A DNA stretch of 64,000 bases. It comes from Fimbriimonadaceae bacterium (GTDB taxonomy: Bacteria; Armatimonadota; Fimbriimonadia; Fimbriimonadales; Fimbriimonadaceae). A program made the position numbers and the translations under genes. Under the pieces are notes generated by a model. The model was given only the letters and a program-made list of their open reading frames with translations. It did not search any database and was not told the DNA's origin. The stretch spans positions 248,001 through 312,000 of the forward strand of contig JAHBTD010000002.1 in the NCBI GenBank assembly GCA_019638775.1. Direction: 5' to 3'. This document shows, piece by piece, positions 17,021 to 26,663 of this stretch. The stretch's first letter is position 1. Each line of letters opens with the position of its first letter.

Positions 17021-18388
17021 TTAGAACTGGGCGTCCGAACTCATTAGCGTCAGGTACGGCAGGGTTGGCGTTTGTGGGGAACCGCCACCGCCCCGTGCCG
17101 ACGTTCCACCGCCCTTCATCCGGTAGAACACCTGCCAACCGAACTCCGAGATCGGAATGCGGTTCGAACGGAAATCGCCAAGGACGTGGGTGATCGAGTC
17201 GGCATAGATGCCGATCTCCTGACCGTTGCGAACGTAAGAGAAGACATTCTCTCCGGGCATGGTCGCTTGACCCTGCGCAACCGATCCGAAGGTCGGAACT
17301 TCCATTCCGAAGTATCGCCCACCGTTGATTGGACGATTGGCTTCAAAAAACGCGAAAATACGTGCGCCCTTGAGGAGGAAGAATCGATAGATATCGGACT
17401 TTGCCACCATCGACGAAGTGTCGGTGCTCAGTTCGGTATCGACACCGGCAAGAAAGTCTTTGCCCTCGATGTTCGTGCCTGCACCTGCAAAGTAGATGAA
17501 GATCGTTGCGCCGTCTGGGATGCGGCTTGCCAACGCCTCTGCGCTGGTCTTAATCTGTGCAGCAGTGGCGTTTAGAACGACGTCAACGTTTGCCTCTGCA
17601 TAACCGCCGTTGGTGGTGAGCGCAAGTCGGATCGCCTGGGCATTTGCGGATGCAAACGGTACGGAATTGCCAGCCAGTTTGGACTCGGAGTTGCCGATCA
17701 CGAGCGCATACTTGTTTGCCAGTGGGGCGACCTTCATGCCGAGGCCGGGATTCGAGACCGTTCCGCCACCCGTGTTTGCACCACCGGTGTTTCCTGTTCC
17801 TCCTGTGTTTCCAGCCCCGCCGGTATTTGCCGGTTGTTGGGGAGGAGCTTGGCCTTTCATCCTGCCGATCTCGCCCATCTCTTCAGGGGCGACGACTTCG
17901 GTATCGACCTTCCAGCTCATTTTGCTTTGGACTTCGCCAAACTTGGTGTCCAATTGCTCCTGCTTTTGGCGCTCGCCGGTAGAGCCGTAGATCACGTTGA
18001 GGAAGTAGAAGGTTTCGTAGCTGTGCTGACCCTTTGTGATCAGAATTTCAAACTCTGCAGCAACCTTTTGATAAAGGTCTGTTCTCTCGGGACCGGGGTT
18101 CATTCCAGCAGCCTGACGATAGCCCGAATAAGCGCCTAAGAAGTTCGGCGAGTAGGATGCACCCTCACGCCATTGACGGCGCTCGGTTGCAGGGCCTGGC
18201 AAAAAGGTCGGACCGGATACATCGTCGGGCCTGTAAGCGGCGGCTTGCTTGAACGCCGTGCGCGCAGATGCCCAATTTCCGGCTCTTGCCTCACTCAACC
18301 CTTTTTCATAGGCATTGCTCCACGACTGCGACATCGCAGAAGCGGCAACCCCAAACAAAACTGCAGCAAAAATCAAACGACGCATCAT
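17021..18388 (-). CDS. Secreted caspase-fold (C14-like) protein lacking the catalytic His and Cys
   Basis: 455 residues with a signal peptide (LIFAAVLFGVAASAMSQS). Residues ~25-150 form a TPR-like helical region (KGLSEARAGNWASARTAFKQ). A Gly/Asn/Thr-rich linker (NTGGAGNTGGTGNTGG) leads into a p20-like caspase domain beginning at KYALVIGNSES. The strand that normally ends in GHG reads FIYFAGAG, with Ala303 in place of the catalytic histidine. The DACR-type strand reads FFEANRP, with Asn351 in place of the catalytic cysteine. It is therefore probably a pseudopeptidase. It is the last gene of a tight operon (3-nt gap) behind a PorV-like barrel and an Ig-like protein, suggesting an envelope or surface role. 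Confidence 0.82.
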   Translation of the reverse strand: MMRRLIFAAVLFGVAASAMSQSWSNAYEKGLSEARAGNWASARTAFKQAAAYRPDDVSGPTFLPGPATERRQWREGASYSPNFLGAYSGYRQAAGMNPGPERTDLYQKVAAEFEILITKGQHSYETFYFLNVIYGSTGERQKQEQLDTKFGEVQSKMSWKVDTEVVAPEEMGEIGRMKGQAPPQQPANTGGAGNTGGTGNTGGANTGGGTVSNPGLGMKVAPLANKYALVIGNSESKLAGNSVPFASANAQAIRLALTTNGGYAEANVDVVLNATAAQIKTSAEALASRIPDGATIFIYFAGAGTNIEGKDFLAGVDTELSTDTSSMVAKSDIYRFFLLKGARIFAFFEANRPINGGRYFGMEVPTFGSVAQGQATMPGENVFSYVRNGQEIGIYADSITHVLGDFRSNRIPISEFGWQVFYRMKGGGTSARGGGGSPQTPTLPYLTLMSSDAQF

Positions 18389-18391
18389 TCG

Positions 18392-19510
18392 TTATTTCCC
18401 CACCCGGTACTGAAAATAGAGCGAAGTATCTGTGCCGCCACCGGTTGGCTTGGCAAAGTTCAGCTCGATTGACCAAGGTTGGTTGTTCGGACGGTATCCA
18501 AAGCCGTAGGTGAAAGTATTGCGGTCGTCAAAACCGTTCCCTCCAGCTGGCACCCCTCGGAACCCGACTCGGATGGGGATCGTTCCCCCGCCGATGCCGT
18601 AGTTGTATTCCAACCCAGCCCCGATCGCGGTGAAGTCGCTTCGCATCAGTCGGTCAGTCCCTTTGCCTTCAAAGAAGTAGTCCACTTGTGCCCCAAGAAT
18701 CATGTAGTCGCTTCTTCGGCCCACCGAATCTTGTCGGATGGCCACACCGGCGGAGATCAGTCCGGGGATTTGGCTATACAGCGAGTTTGAATCTCCCCCT
18801 GTCAGCTTGATCGGCGTACGGGCGCTGATGCCGAACGTAAGGTTCGACTGATTCGAAGGAGTGAACATCAACCCCGCCACAGCGCCGATGCCCGTGCCGG
18901 TGCCCTCAGATTCTGCCTCTTGCGGTGGAATCTGGTTATCGTTGAAGGTGATGAGTTGGTGATTGCGAATAGCGTTCGATGCGCCAACCACGCCAACGCC
19001 CCAAGCCGTCTGTCCGTCGGCAGAGGCTCGGCCATAGCTTAGCGTGATGAAGCTTGTTCGTACACGGGTGAAATCGAAGTACGTCGCAATTCCGCCGCCG
19101 AGGTTGTTACCGCGCTCGGTGTCGTTGAACCATCCCCCAAGCTGGTAGGAGATTCCAAAAGCTCCGCCGCCTTGCGGTGTGGCATAGCCCAAGTGGGAAA
19201 GACTGTAATCGCCCTTGTCCGCCGTAGTGTCCAGACGCTTGTCGGCAAGCGAGCCGGTGACCACGGTTTTGCTTGTTGGCAGTGTCCTCGACGCCAAACC
19301 AAACGTAGGCTGTCGGATATATCCAAGCCCAGCCGGGTTATGAAGAATGGACATCGTGTCCGAGCCGGTGGCGTTCATCGAGCTGCCCGCGCCCATCGCA
19401 CGGCCTCCCGCATCGAACGCGTTCAACATATCGGGCACTTGTGCCAATGCGGCGGCCGGAACCAGAGTTCCGGCCATCAAGCCAAACGAGAGCTTCCTTG
19501 CGACTGTCAT
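18392..19510 (-). CDS. PorV/FadL-like outer-membrane beta-barrel protein
   Basis: 372 residues from the ATG at 19510, which follows GTAGGAGACCT (strong Shine-Dalgarno). Signal peptide LSFGLMAGTLVPAAALAQ. The mature start (AFDAGGRAMGAGSS followed by SDTMSILHNPAGL) is the hallmark of the PorV/PorQ and OmpP1/FadL-type barrels, in which alternating hydrophobic strands such as GGAFGISYQLGGWF and SNLTFGISARTPIKL follow. In Bacteroidota PorV carries type IX secretion clients; here only the family resemblance is seen. The neighbours in the operon are an Ig-like secreted protein (7 nt upstream) and a caspase-fold protein (3 nt downstream). Confidence 0.82.
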   Translation of the reverse strand: MTVARKLSFGLMAGTLVPAAALAQVPDMLNAFDAGGRAMGAGSSMNATGSDTMSILHNPAGLGYIRQPTFGLASRTLPTSKTVVTGSLADKRLDTTADKGDYSLSHLGYATPQGGGAFGISYQLGGWFNDTERGNNLGGGIATYFDFTRVRTSFITLSYGRASADGQTAWGVGVVGASNAIRNHQLITFNDNQIPPQEAESEGTGTGIGAVAGLMFTPSNQSNLTFGISARTPIKLTGGDSNSLYSQIPGLISAGVAIRQDSVGRRSDYMILGAQVDYFFEGKGTDRLMRSDFTAIGAGLEYNYGIGGGTIPIRVGFRGVPAGGNGFDDRNTFTYGFGYRPNNQPWSIELNFAKPTGGGTDTSLYFQYRVGK

Positions 19511-19517
19511 AGGTCTC

Positions 19518-20507
19518 CTACTTATACGTAACGACGACTTCCTGGGTCGTACTGGCATTGCCAGCACGATCCACGACGTTCACGACTATTTTGAACTGTT
19601 TTCCGTATCCTCTGTTGAATCTGAGCTTTCCGGACCAGCGGAAGTTGTTTCCACCGGTGTTTTTGAACGACGACCGTGGCACACGGGCCAAGAACGTACC
19701 GTCCAGTTTTCGGACGACAACGTCAACGCCAGTGACGTCAATCGAGTTTGCTGAGCCATCCTGCATGTCGATTGCAACCGACACGCTTGAGTTCATCGAA
19801 AGCTTGATATTGGAGAGGGGCTGCACGATACCGACGACGGGAGCGACTCGGTCAAGGGTGACCGTGATCGTCTTCGTCTCTTCGTTGTTTGCCTCGTCTC
19901 TCAGTCGGATAGACACCGTTTGGCTTCCGTCGAACTGGATGCCTGTCGTATCCCAAAGCACGGTAAAGCTGTCGTTTACGAGCGACGTGCCGGTGTTGTT
20001 GGGAATGTCTGACCCATTGATCTGTACGCGATAGTCCTTAAAATTGGGCTCCAATACCTTGACGGTGATCGGTACGATTCCTTTGACAAAGCTGTTGTTA
20101 AGCGGGTTGAACTGCAAGAATTTGGGCTTGTTCACGTCGACCGTTACGTTGATCGAGACGTTGCCAAAAACTCCGTTATCGCTCTTTCTCTTGGCGACCA
20201 CGTCGATCGTGTAGGCTCCTTCGGGAGCGCCTTGGTTAAAGTTGATCGGAAGCTGGTCGTTGATCTTTCCGTCCGCATCGGGCGTGAAATCGTTTTCTGA
20301 GGTGAACTGAACTCCGCCAGGGCCCGTGATCGTGGCCTTAATATTCACCTGGGTCGAGGCCCCAGTTACGTTAAACTTGAGCTGGTTGCTGAGACCAAGA
20401 AAGTCTCCGTTGTTCGGTGAGGTTACCGTCAATGTCTGGGCATACCCGGCCAATGCCGCGATAATAAGGCCGCAGACCGCTGCTGTTCGTAGAACGATCC
20501 TTTTCAT
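19518..20507 (-). CDS. Secreted protein of Ig-like domains
   Basis: 329 residues from the ATG at 20507, preceded by GAGGTG eight bases upstream. Signal peptide IVLRTAAVCGLIIAALAGYAQ (one residue trimmed in use) is followed by three beta-sandwich repeats: LTVTSPNNGDFLG..., FLQFNPLNNSFVKGIVPITVKV and VGIVQPLSNIKLSMNSSVS. Each starts with a proline/asparagine turn and carries a D-A/E-AGN-type end (LRDEANNEETKTITVT; VVDRAGNASTTQEVVV) typical of bacterial Ig-like (Big) modules. There is no enzyme motif, sorting signal or lipobox. It is the first gene of the operon with the PorV-like barrel and caspase-fold protein and lies 40 nt downstream of the HAD gene. A surface or periplasmic adhesive or structural role is inferred. 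Confidence 0.8.
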   Translation of the reverse strand: MKRIVLRTAAVCGLIIAALAGYAQTLTVTSPNNGDFLGLSNQLKFNVTGASTQVNIKATITGPGGVQFTSENDFTPDADGKINDQLPINFNQGAPEGAYTIDVVAKRKSDNGVFGNVSINVTVDVNKPKFLQFNPLNNSFVKGIVPITVKVLEPNFKDYRVQINGSDIPNNTGTSLVNDSFTVLWDTTGIQFDGSQTVSIRLRDEANNEETKTITVTLDRVAPVVGIVQPLSNIKLSMNSSVSVAIDMQDGSANSIDVTGVDVVVRKLDGTFLARVPRSSFKNTGGNNFRWSGKLRFNRGYGKQFKIVVNVVDRAGNASTTQEVVVTYK

Positions 20508-20547
20508 AATATTCACCTCAAGTACTCCATAGACGAGCACAACGCCT

Positions 20548-21357
20548 CTATTTTCGCTCATTTAGCAAAAAGGCGTCAATGAAGCAGGCTACCCCACCTT
20601 CGACGCTTGATGGAACCACCAAGTTCGCTGCAGCCTGAACTTCGAGGGGTGCAGTCTGCATTGCGGCGCTGAATCCCGCGTACTGGAGCATCTCCAAGTC
20701 GTTGTAATAATCGCCAATAGCAGCAATTTCCTCAGGTTTTAAGCCGAAGTATTCGACAACTTGAGACAGCCCAAGCCCTTTGTTGATTCCTCCCGGCAAT
20801 ATCTCCAGGTAATCCGCTTCGGATCGAACGATGCTTACTTCCTGGCCTTTGAGCAGAGTTTGAATGCTTCCCACATGTCCTTCAATGACATTAGCGTCGT
20901 CGGCAAAAAGCATCTTCGTGACTTCGATTCCCGCTGTTGATTGTTGCTCCATCATCTTGGGGACGACATGGCGTACCCGTTCTGTATAGATATCGCTCCA
21001 CCGATTTCGATGGGGGAAGAAGACGTCGTGCCGTGCATAGATGCTGAGGTGAAGGTTATTGCCCAGGGCGTATGCCATTAGCTGGCTTGCCGTATTTTGC
21101 GAAAGGCTGGTGTGGGCGATTTCGTGAGTCGGGCTGGATAGGACATGAGCGCCGTTTGAGCAGACCATCGGCCCTTCGATCTCAAGCTCCTTTGCAAAGG
21201 CTTCAATGCTGGCGACGTTGCGTCCACTTGCAAGGGCGATGACGATGCCCGCATCCCTTGCTCGACGTACGGCGTCGATGTGTACCTGGGTGAGTTTCCT
21301 TTCGGGGTCAAGCAGGGTGCCGTCGAGGTCGAGCGCGAGGAGTCTGATTTGGGGCAT
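20548..21357 (-). CDS. Cof-type HAD-IIB phosphatase
   Basis: 269 residues. HAD motif I LALDLDGTLLD, motif II ALASGRN, motif III Lys in GGINKGLGL and motif IV GDYYNDLEML make a complete Cof/YidA-like active site. These enzymes dephosphorylate small phosphorylated metabolites such as sugar phosphates, FMN and pyridoxal phosphate; the substrate is not predictable. The gene precedes the Ig-like/PorV-like operon by 40 nt and could be co-transcribed with it. The ATG at 21357 has no clear Shine-Dalgarno. Confidence 0.92.
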   Translation of the reverse strand: MPQIRLLALDLDGTLLDPERKLTQVHIDAVRRARDAGIVIALASGRNVASIEAFAKELEIEGPMVCSNGAHVLSSPTHEIAHTSLSQNTASQLMAYALGNNLHLSIYARHDVFFPHRNRWSDIYTERVRHVVPKMMEQQSTAGIEVTKMLFADDANVIEGHVGSIQTLLKGQEVSIVRSEADYLEILPGGINKGLGLSQVVEYFGLKPEEIAAIGDYYNDLEMLQYAGFSAAMQTAPLEVQAAANLVVPSSVEGGVACFIDAFLLNERK

Positions 21358-21495
21358 GGGGAGGTGGGGTCAGTGTACTTGGGTGGTGGGTTGGGACATT
21401 GGGGCGTTCGGGCTTTCGGGCGCTGAGTTGCTTATACCCCCTCCCAACCCTCCCCAATCACCCCGACTTCGTCGTGGAGACGAGGGAGGGCTTTC
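21358..21495. repeat. G-rich intergenic stretch with degenerate repeats
   Basis: This gap holds imperfect repeats of the same flavour as the heptanucleotide arrays (GGGGCGTTCGGGCTTTCGGG). Next to the DUF1501 stop it has a GACGAGGGAGGGCTTTC element (21479-21495) that recurs almost exactly at 53709-53725. No gene is seen. Confidence 0.45.
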
Positions 21496-22974
21496 TTAGG
21501 AAAGCAGCTTTTGCTGGACCACGCCAAACACATCCGTCAGCCGGAAGTTGCGTCCTTGCGATTTGTAGGTGAGACGTGTGTGGTCGATGCCCATTTGGTG
21601 CAGGAGTGTTGCGTGGAGGTCGTGGATGCTCATCGGGTCTTGAACGATGTTGTAGCCCAGTTCGTCGGTCATGCCCAGCGCGAGCCCGGGCTTGATGCCG
21701 CCGCCTGCCATCCACATCGTGAAGGCTCGGGGATGGTGGTCGCGTCCGGGATAAGGCGATCCGCCTCGGGCCTCGTTCATGGGTGTTCGTCCAAACTCGC
21801 CGCCCCAGATAACGATCGTTTCGTCCAACAGCCCGCGCTGTTTGAGGTCTTTCACTAGTGCGGCGGCAGCTTGATCGACCTGACGGCACATGTCGGGGAG
21901 CCCGTGCTTGATGTCGTTGCTCATCGCGTCGCCGTGGTGATCCCAGCCTCGGTGGTAGAGCTGGACAAAGCGAACACCGCGCTCGACGAGTCTTCGGGCG
22001 AGGAGGCAGTTGTTGGCAAAGCTCTTCTTGCCGGGTTCGGTGCCGTACATTTCATGGATGGTTTTGGGCTCATTTGAGATGTCCATGAGTTCGGGCACGC
22101 TCGTTTGCATCCGGTACGCGAGTTCGTATTGGGCGATCCGCGTCTCGATTTCGGGGTCGAGGGTTTGCTTGCCGTGGATCGCGTTCAGGTCGCGGAGAGC
22201 ATCCAGGGTATCGCGGCGAATCTCTCTGGTTACTCCATCGGGATCGGAGACGAATAGAACGGCATCGCCTTGAGAGCGGAACTCCACGCCCTGATAAACG
22301 CTGGGGAGGAAGCCGGTTCCCCAGCACGATTTCCCGCCATCGGGGTTGCTAATGCCAGAAAGCAGCACAACGAAGCCGGGCAGATCGGCGCTCTCCGTCC
22401 CCAGGCCGTAGGTTAGCCATGAGCCCATGCTGGGGCGTCCGGGAAGTTGGAACCCGGTGTTCATGAAGAGTTGGGCGGGGGCGTGGTTGAATTGGTCGGT
22501 CTTCATCGACCGCACGATAGCCACATCATCGACGATCTCTTTGAAGTGAGGAAGGAGCTCGCTCACCATCTGCCCGCTCTGCCCGCACTTCTCAAACTTA
22601 TAGGGTGAGCCGAGCATTTTGGGAACGCCTCGGATGAACGCGAACCGCTCGCCTTCGAGGTACTCCTCGGGGCAGGGCTCGCCGTCGTGCTTATTGAGCA
22701 TTGGCTTAGGATCGAAGAGATCGACCTGCGATGGCGCACCCGCCATGAAGAGGTAGATGATGCTCTTTGCCTTTGCTTTATGGTGCGGCTGTTTGGGGGA
22801 TAGCGGATCCTTCCGGTCCTGGCGTCCGGCTTGCTGGATCATCTCTGCTGCGTAACCATTGTTCAGAAGTAGACTGGAGAGCGCAAGGCCGCCGACCCCA
22901 TAACCGACCTCCTTAAAGAAGGTCCGGCGGGTAATTTGCTTTAGAATCTCTTTTTCGAGCTCTCGGTCTTGCAT
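21496..22974 (-). CDS. DUF1501 protein (sulfatase-like, Tat-exported)
   Basis: 492 residues. N-terminal twin-arginine signal ([20 protein letters not shown]). Family signatures: [50 protein letters not shown] and the alkaline-phosphatase-superfamily C-terminal segment [11 protein letters not shown] with [20 protein letters not shown]1501 proteins are almost always paired with DUF1549/DUF1553 cytochrome proteins in Planctomycetota, Verrucomicrobiota and relatives, as here: the start lies 2 nt after the stop of the upstream gene. They may hydrolyse sulfate or phosphate esters of polysaccharides; this is not proven. Confidence 0.93.
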   Translation of the reverse strand: MQDRELEKEILKQITRRTFFKEVGYGVGGLALSSLLLNNGYAAEMIQQAGRQDRKDPLSPKQPHHKAKAKSIIYLFMAGAPSQVDLFDPKPMLNKHDGEPCPEEYLEGERFAFIRGVPKMLGSPYKFEKCGQSGQMVSELLPHFKEIVDDVAIVRSMKTDQFNHAPAQLFMNTGFQLPGRPSMGSWLTYGLGTESADLPGFVVLLSGISNPDGGKSCWGTGFLPSVYQGVEFRSQGDAVLFVSDPDGVTREIRRDTLDALRDLNAIHGKQTLDPEIETRIAQYELAYRMQTSVPELMDISNEPKTIHEMYGTEPGKKSFANNCLLARRLVERGVRFVQLYHRGWDHHGDAMSNDIKHGLPDMCRQVDQAAAALVKDLKQRGLLDETIVIWGGEFGRTPMNEARGGSPYPGRDHHPRAFTMWMAGGGIKPGLALGMTDELGYNIVQDPMSIHDLHATLLHQMGIDHTRLTYKSQGRNFRLTDVFGVVQQKLLS

Positions 22975-22976
22975 GT

Positions 22977-25900
22977 CTATCCTTTGGTGATGGTTTCGTC
23001 GAGGTTGAGGAGGATGTTTCCGATCATGGTTAGGGCCGCCATCTCGGGCGACCCCCCGAGTTTCTTTGCTTCCTCGGGGCTCTTTTTGTAGCGGTCATGC
23101 AGCTGGTTGTAGGCTGCAATGAGTCGATTCATTTCGGCGGCTTGGGCATGTCTTCCCGTGCACAGTCGGAAGCCAAAGTTGAGCTTTTTCTTGATCTCGG
23201 GGTCCGCTTTGTCCATCCGATTTGCCAGCGCGGTTGCTGCCTCAAGATAAGCCTTGTCGTTGAGGAGGGCAAGAGCTTGGAGAGGTGTGTTGGTGCGGAT
23301 TCTGCGAACCGTACATGACTCCCGACTGGTGGCGTCGAAGGCCATGAAGCTGGGGTAGGGCGATGTGCGCTTCCAGAAGGTGTAGAGTCCGCGGCGGTAT
23401 TGGTTTTCGCCTGCTGCCTTTTGCCAACGCTCGCCGCTATAGGGGCTGTCCCAGATGCCAGCCGGTTGCTCGGGCATGACGCTCGGACCGCCGATTTCCA
23501 GACTGATGAGGCCGCTGGCGGTCAGGGCGGTGTCTCGGATCATCTCAGCCTCCATACGGAAACGTGGACCCCTGGCGTAGAGCTTGTTTTGGGGGTCGCG
23601 GCTGAGGAGATAGGGTGTGGAAGATGAAGACTGTCGGTAGGTGTTCGACGTTACAATCAGACGGTGCATCTTCTTCATGTCCCAGCCGTTTGCCATGAAC
23701 TCGGTTGCCAGCCAGTCGAGAAGTTCTGGGTGAGTTGGCGGGGAGCTTTGCGTGCCAAAGTCCTCGCTTGTTTCGACCAGGCCATGCCCGAAGTACTGTT
23801 CCCACATCCGGTTCACTTGCACCCGGGCCGTGAGGGGATTAGATTTGTTCACGAGCCATTTGGCGAGGGCGAGCCGGTCGGCACGGACATTCGGTGGGAG
23901 GGGCGGCAGGATTGTCGGCGTCCCCGCTGTGACCTCCTCTTCTTTGCTCAGGAACTCGCCTCGATGGTGGACAAACGCTTTGAGGGGGCCTTGGGATGGC
24001 TTATCGCGCATGACCATGGCCACGGGGATGTTCTGTTTGATCGTTTGCAGTTCGGCCTTTGCGGCAGCAAGTCGATCCCTCGTCGGCTTGAGGAGGGGGG
24101 TCAGCTCTCTAAATGCTTTGAGAAACTCCTCACGTTCCCTGCCAGAACGAGTGGGGTTTGCTATACGAACGAATAGATTTGGAGGGGCGTTTAAGACCAT
24201 GGGATCGGTTGCGTCGATCACACGGATCTTCATTCTGCCGATGATGTGCATGGGCCAGCTTGGCGAACTATGATCGAGTCTTAACTCGGAGGTTTGGCCT
24301 GCTGGGACCGGCTGGCTTAGGATAAGCATGAGCTCGTGCTGTTTTCCTGCCTGTGGATAGATAGCCCATCCAGTGTCGCCATTGTCGTCAAATAATCCAT
24401 CGACAGAGTAGCCGTCCTGGATGAAGTCAACGGTTGCCTTTTCGATCTTAACGGGTTGACCGTTGACGACGAATTCAACCTTCGACAGGATAAAGTTGCC
24501 GCCGCTGGAAAGCCCGGGGCCGCCTTTGGGGAGCGAGTCGTCGGGTATGGCGTAGATGCGAATAGCGGTGATCGGCTTTTGACTGCTTGAGAGTCGCAAA
24601 GTGATGGGTTGCTTTGCCGTTTCCGTCGCCACGACCGTATCGCCGTCGAGGAGCGTCGCACCGGCTGAAGCTGCCTGTAAGTTGTCGGGCTTTTGCCAAC
24701 CAGAAGACACTGAGAGCGCTGAAGCCCACTTCTGGTAGGCCTCAGCCAGTTCTGGCGTCATCGTCTGCAAAACCGACTCCAGTTTTCCTATCTCCTCCTC
24801 AAGCTTGGCGATCTTTGCTTTTGTTTCTGGACCGGGGACCTGGATCGTTGGCTCGTAGTATTTCTTCGAGCCAACGTTGTAATCGCCGCCTTGCGTGTAC
24901 TCGTTGTTGCCGAAGAAGGCGTACATGCGATAGAAGTCTTTTTGGCTAAACGGGTCGTACTTGTGATCGTGACACCTTGCACACGCCATCGTCGTGCCCA
25001 GCCAGACGGTTGACGTTGTTCCAACGCGGTCGATGACGGTTTCGTACATCGCCTCATCGGGATGGACTCCGCCCTCACTGTTGAACATCGTGTTGCGATT
25101 GAAACCGGTTGCGACAAGTTGATCGACAGTTGCGTTCGGCAAGAGGTCGCCCGCGATCTGTTCAATCGTGAACTGGTCGTAGGGGATGTTCTTGTTGAAA
25201 GCGTCTATCACCCAATCGCGGTATTTGTAGGCGGTGCGGATGAAATCGGCCTCGTAACCATTGGTGTCGGCGTATCGGGCTAGATCAAGCCAAATCCGTG
25301 CTTGTCGTTCGCCATAGTGAGGTGAGGCGAGGAGCCTATCGACAACACGCTCGTACGCGTCGGGCCGCTTATCGGCGAGGAATGCGTCGATCTCGCTCAG
25401 GGTTGGGGGTAGCCCAGTGAGGTCAAGAGTGACGCGGCGGATCAGCGTTTCTTTTGAGGCTTCGGGCGAGGGAGAGATTGCTCCCTTCTGCAATCGCGAC
25501 AAGACGAAGTTATCAATCGGGTTCTTCACCCAAGCCGGGTCCTTTACAGGCGGAACGGCAGGTCGCACGGGTTTTTGGTAAGCCCAATGCTTGGCAGGGT
25601 CGGCGGCTTCAGAAGTGACCCCACCTTCGTTTATCCACCGGACGATCAGATCGGTCTGTGCCTTGGTTAGCGGGGCAAAGCCCATCGGCATTCGCGGTTT
25701 GCCGCCCTTGCCTTCTATGCGTTCGATAAGCAGGGACTGAGCGCCCTTTCCGGCGGTGAAGAGCTTTCCGCTGACGCCCCCTTTGGCGATGCCAGCAGCC
25801 GTATCGAGTCGGAGCGAACCGCTTTGCTGGGTGCTGCTGTGGCATGAAGTGCAGTGAGCCTTAAAGATTGGGGCGATCTCTCGGGCAAAGTCCACCTTAG

Positions 25901-25988
25901 CCCTTGGAGTCGTCGTTTGGCCTCCCACGACGATGGCGTAGGGAATGACGGCTAGCAGGCCGATGAAGAGGCGCTTTCGATTCGGCAC
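22977..25988 (-). CDS. Planctomycete-type cytochrome c protein (PSCyt1-PSCyt2-PSD1; DUF1549/DUF1553)
   Basis: About 1003 residues. A short signal anchor ([18 protein letters not shown]) precedes a c-type heme motif CTSCH at residues 46-50 (PSCyt1). The DUF1549 domain contains [19 protein letters not shown] and a second heme-like segment [13 protein letters not shown] galactose-binding-like region follows, then DUF1553 ([50 protein letters not shown]). Co-occurrence with DUF1501 suggests a periplasmic redox or hydrolytic system for complex organic matter. The open frame extends to 26132, but the signal peptide begins right after a GTG at 25988, which is the preferred though not certain start. 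Confidence 0.9.
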   Translation of the reverse strand: MPNRKRLFIGLLAVIPYAIVVGGQTTTPRAKVDFAREIAPIFKAHCTSCHSSTQQSGSLRLDTAAGIAKGGVSGKLFTAGKGAQSLLIERIEGKGGKPRMPMGFAPLTKAQTDLIVRWINEGGVTSEAADPAKHWAYQKPVRPAVPPVKDPAWVKNPIDNFVLSRLQKGAISPSPEASKETLIRRVTLDLTGLPPTLSEIDAFLADKRPDAYERVVDRLLASPHYGERQARIWLDLARYADTNGYEADFIRTAYKYRDWVIDAFNKNIPYDQFTIEQIAGDLLPNATVDQLVATGFNRNTMFNSEGGVHPDEAMYETVIDRVGTTSTVWLGTTMACARCHDHKYDPFSQKDFYRMYAFFGNNEYTQGGDYNVGSKKYYEPTIQVPGPETKAKIAKLEEEIGKLESVLQTMTPELAEAYQKWASALSVSSGWQKPDNLQAASAGATLLDGDTVVATETAKQPITLRLSSSQKPITAIRIYAIPDDSLPKGGPGLSSGGNFILSKVEFVVNGQPVKIEKATVDFIQDGYSVDGLFDDNGDTGWAIYPQAGKQHELMLILSQPVPAGQTSELRLDHSSPSWPMHIIGRMKIRVIDATDPMVLNAPPNLFVRIANPTRSGREREEFLKAFRELTPLLKPTRDRLAAAKAELQTIKQNIPVAMVMRDKPSQGPLKAFVHHRGEFLSKEEEVTAGTPTILPPLPPNVRADRLALAKWLVNKSNPLTARVQVNRMWEQYFGHGLVETSEDFGTQSSPPTHPELLDWLATEFMANGWDMKKMHRLIVTSNTYRQSSSSTPYLLSRDPQNKLYARGPRFRMEAEMIRDTALTASGLISLEIGGPSVMPEQPAGIWDSPYSGERWQKAAGENQYRRGLYTFWKRTSPYPSFMAFDATSRESCTVRRIRTNTPLQALALLNDKAYLEAATALANRMDKADPEIKKKLNFGFRLCTGRHAQAAEMNRLIAAYNQLHDRYKKSPEEAKKLGGSPEMAALTMIGNILLNLDETITKG

Positions 25989-26084
25989 GTCCTCATTCTG
26001 CCCCACTCCAGAGCGATGTACAACCCGATTTGCTCCAACTTTAGAAGGGCGACCGTGTGAGATTTGACCAAAACTCCGCATTTT

Positions 26085-26113
26085 TTGCCCACAAGGTGGG
26101 ACACCCATAAGAT
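26085..26113 (+). promoter_or_regulatory. Candidate sigma-70 promoter of the cheW operon
   Basis: TTGCCC - 17 nt - TAAGAT in the gap between the divergent PSD1 gene and cheW, about 55 nt before the cheW start. No flagellar sigma-28 motif was found here. The rest of the 180-nt gap (25989-26168) shows nothing else. Confidence 0.45.
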
Positions 26114-26168
26114 TGCTGGCCTCATGTACCAAGGATTTTTACGGGGAACTTCTAAGGGAGATTTTTGA

Positions 26169-26612
26169 ATGTCAGCAAGCAGCGTTTTATCTCAAGAAGA
26201 GCAGATGGTCGTTTTTCAACTCGACACCGAACTCTTCAGTATCGACATTTTCCGAGTTAACGAAATCATTCGTTTGCGTGAGATCACGCCCATCCCAGGG
26301 ACAGATGCACACATCCGCGGCCTTGTGAACCTTCGAGGGAAGACAATCCCCGTGGTTGATCTCCGAGTACGGTTCGGGATGCCCGAATTTGAAGAGAAGA
26401 ACAGCACTCGCATCATCGTTGTCGAGATGGAGTCTGGCAATGTCGGCATCATCGTCGATGCCGTTCGTGAAGTCTTTACTGTTCAGCCCGAACAGGTGGA
26501 AAACACTCCGGCCCTTATCTCAACAGTGGATATGGAGTTTGTACGTGGCGTTGCCAAGCACAGCGATCACCTCGTAACCCTCCTCAACCTTGACCAAGCG
26601 CTTGCAGCCTAG
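26169..26612 (+). CDS. cheW: Chemotaxis coupling protein CheW
   Basis: 147 residues, one CheW/SH3-like domain: QMVVFQLDTELFSIDIFRVNEI, then IPGTDAHIRGLVNLRGKTIPVVDL (only part needed) and the late LLNLDQAL. CheW links chemoreceptors to CheA. An AAGGGAG Shine-Dalgarno about eight bases upstream fixes the ATG at 26169. It is the first gene of a run cheW-cheA-HDOD-fliD, with a 51-nt gap to cheA. No receptor, cheY, cheB or cheR is in the window. Confidence 0.95.
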   Translation: MSASSVLSQEEQMVVFQLDTELFSIDIFRVNEIIRLREITPIPGTDAHIRGLVNLRGKTIPVVDLRVRFGMPEFEEKNSTRIIVVEMESGNVGIIVDAVREVFTVQPEQVENTPALISTVDMEFVRGVAKHSDHLVTLLNLDQALAA

Positions 26613-26663
26613 CGGCAAGCCTTCAACTGAATACCGACCTCTTACGACAGCGAGCACACTCTT

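Noticed and set aside
17021-18388. Active caspase-like peptidase
   Set aside because: Both catalytic positions are replaced (Ala303, Asn351), so activity is not expected.
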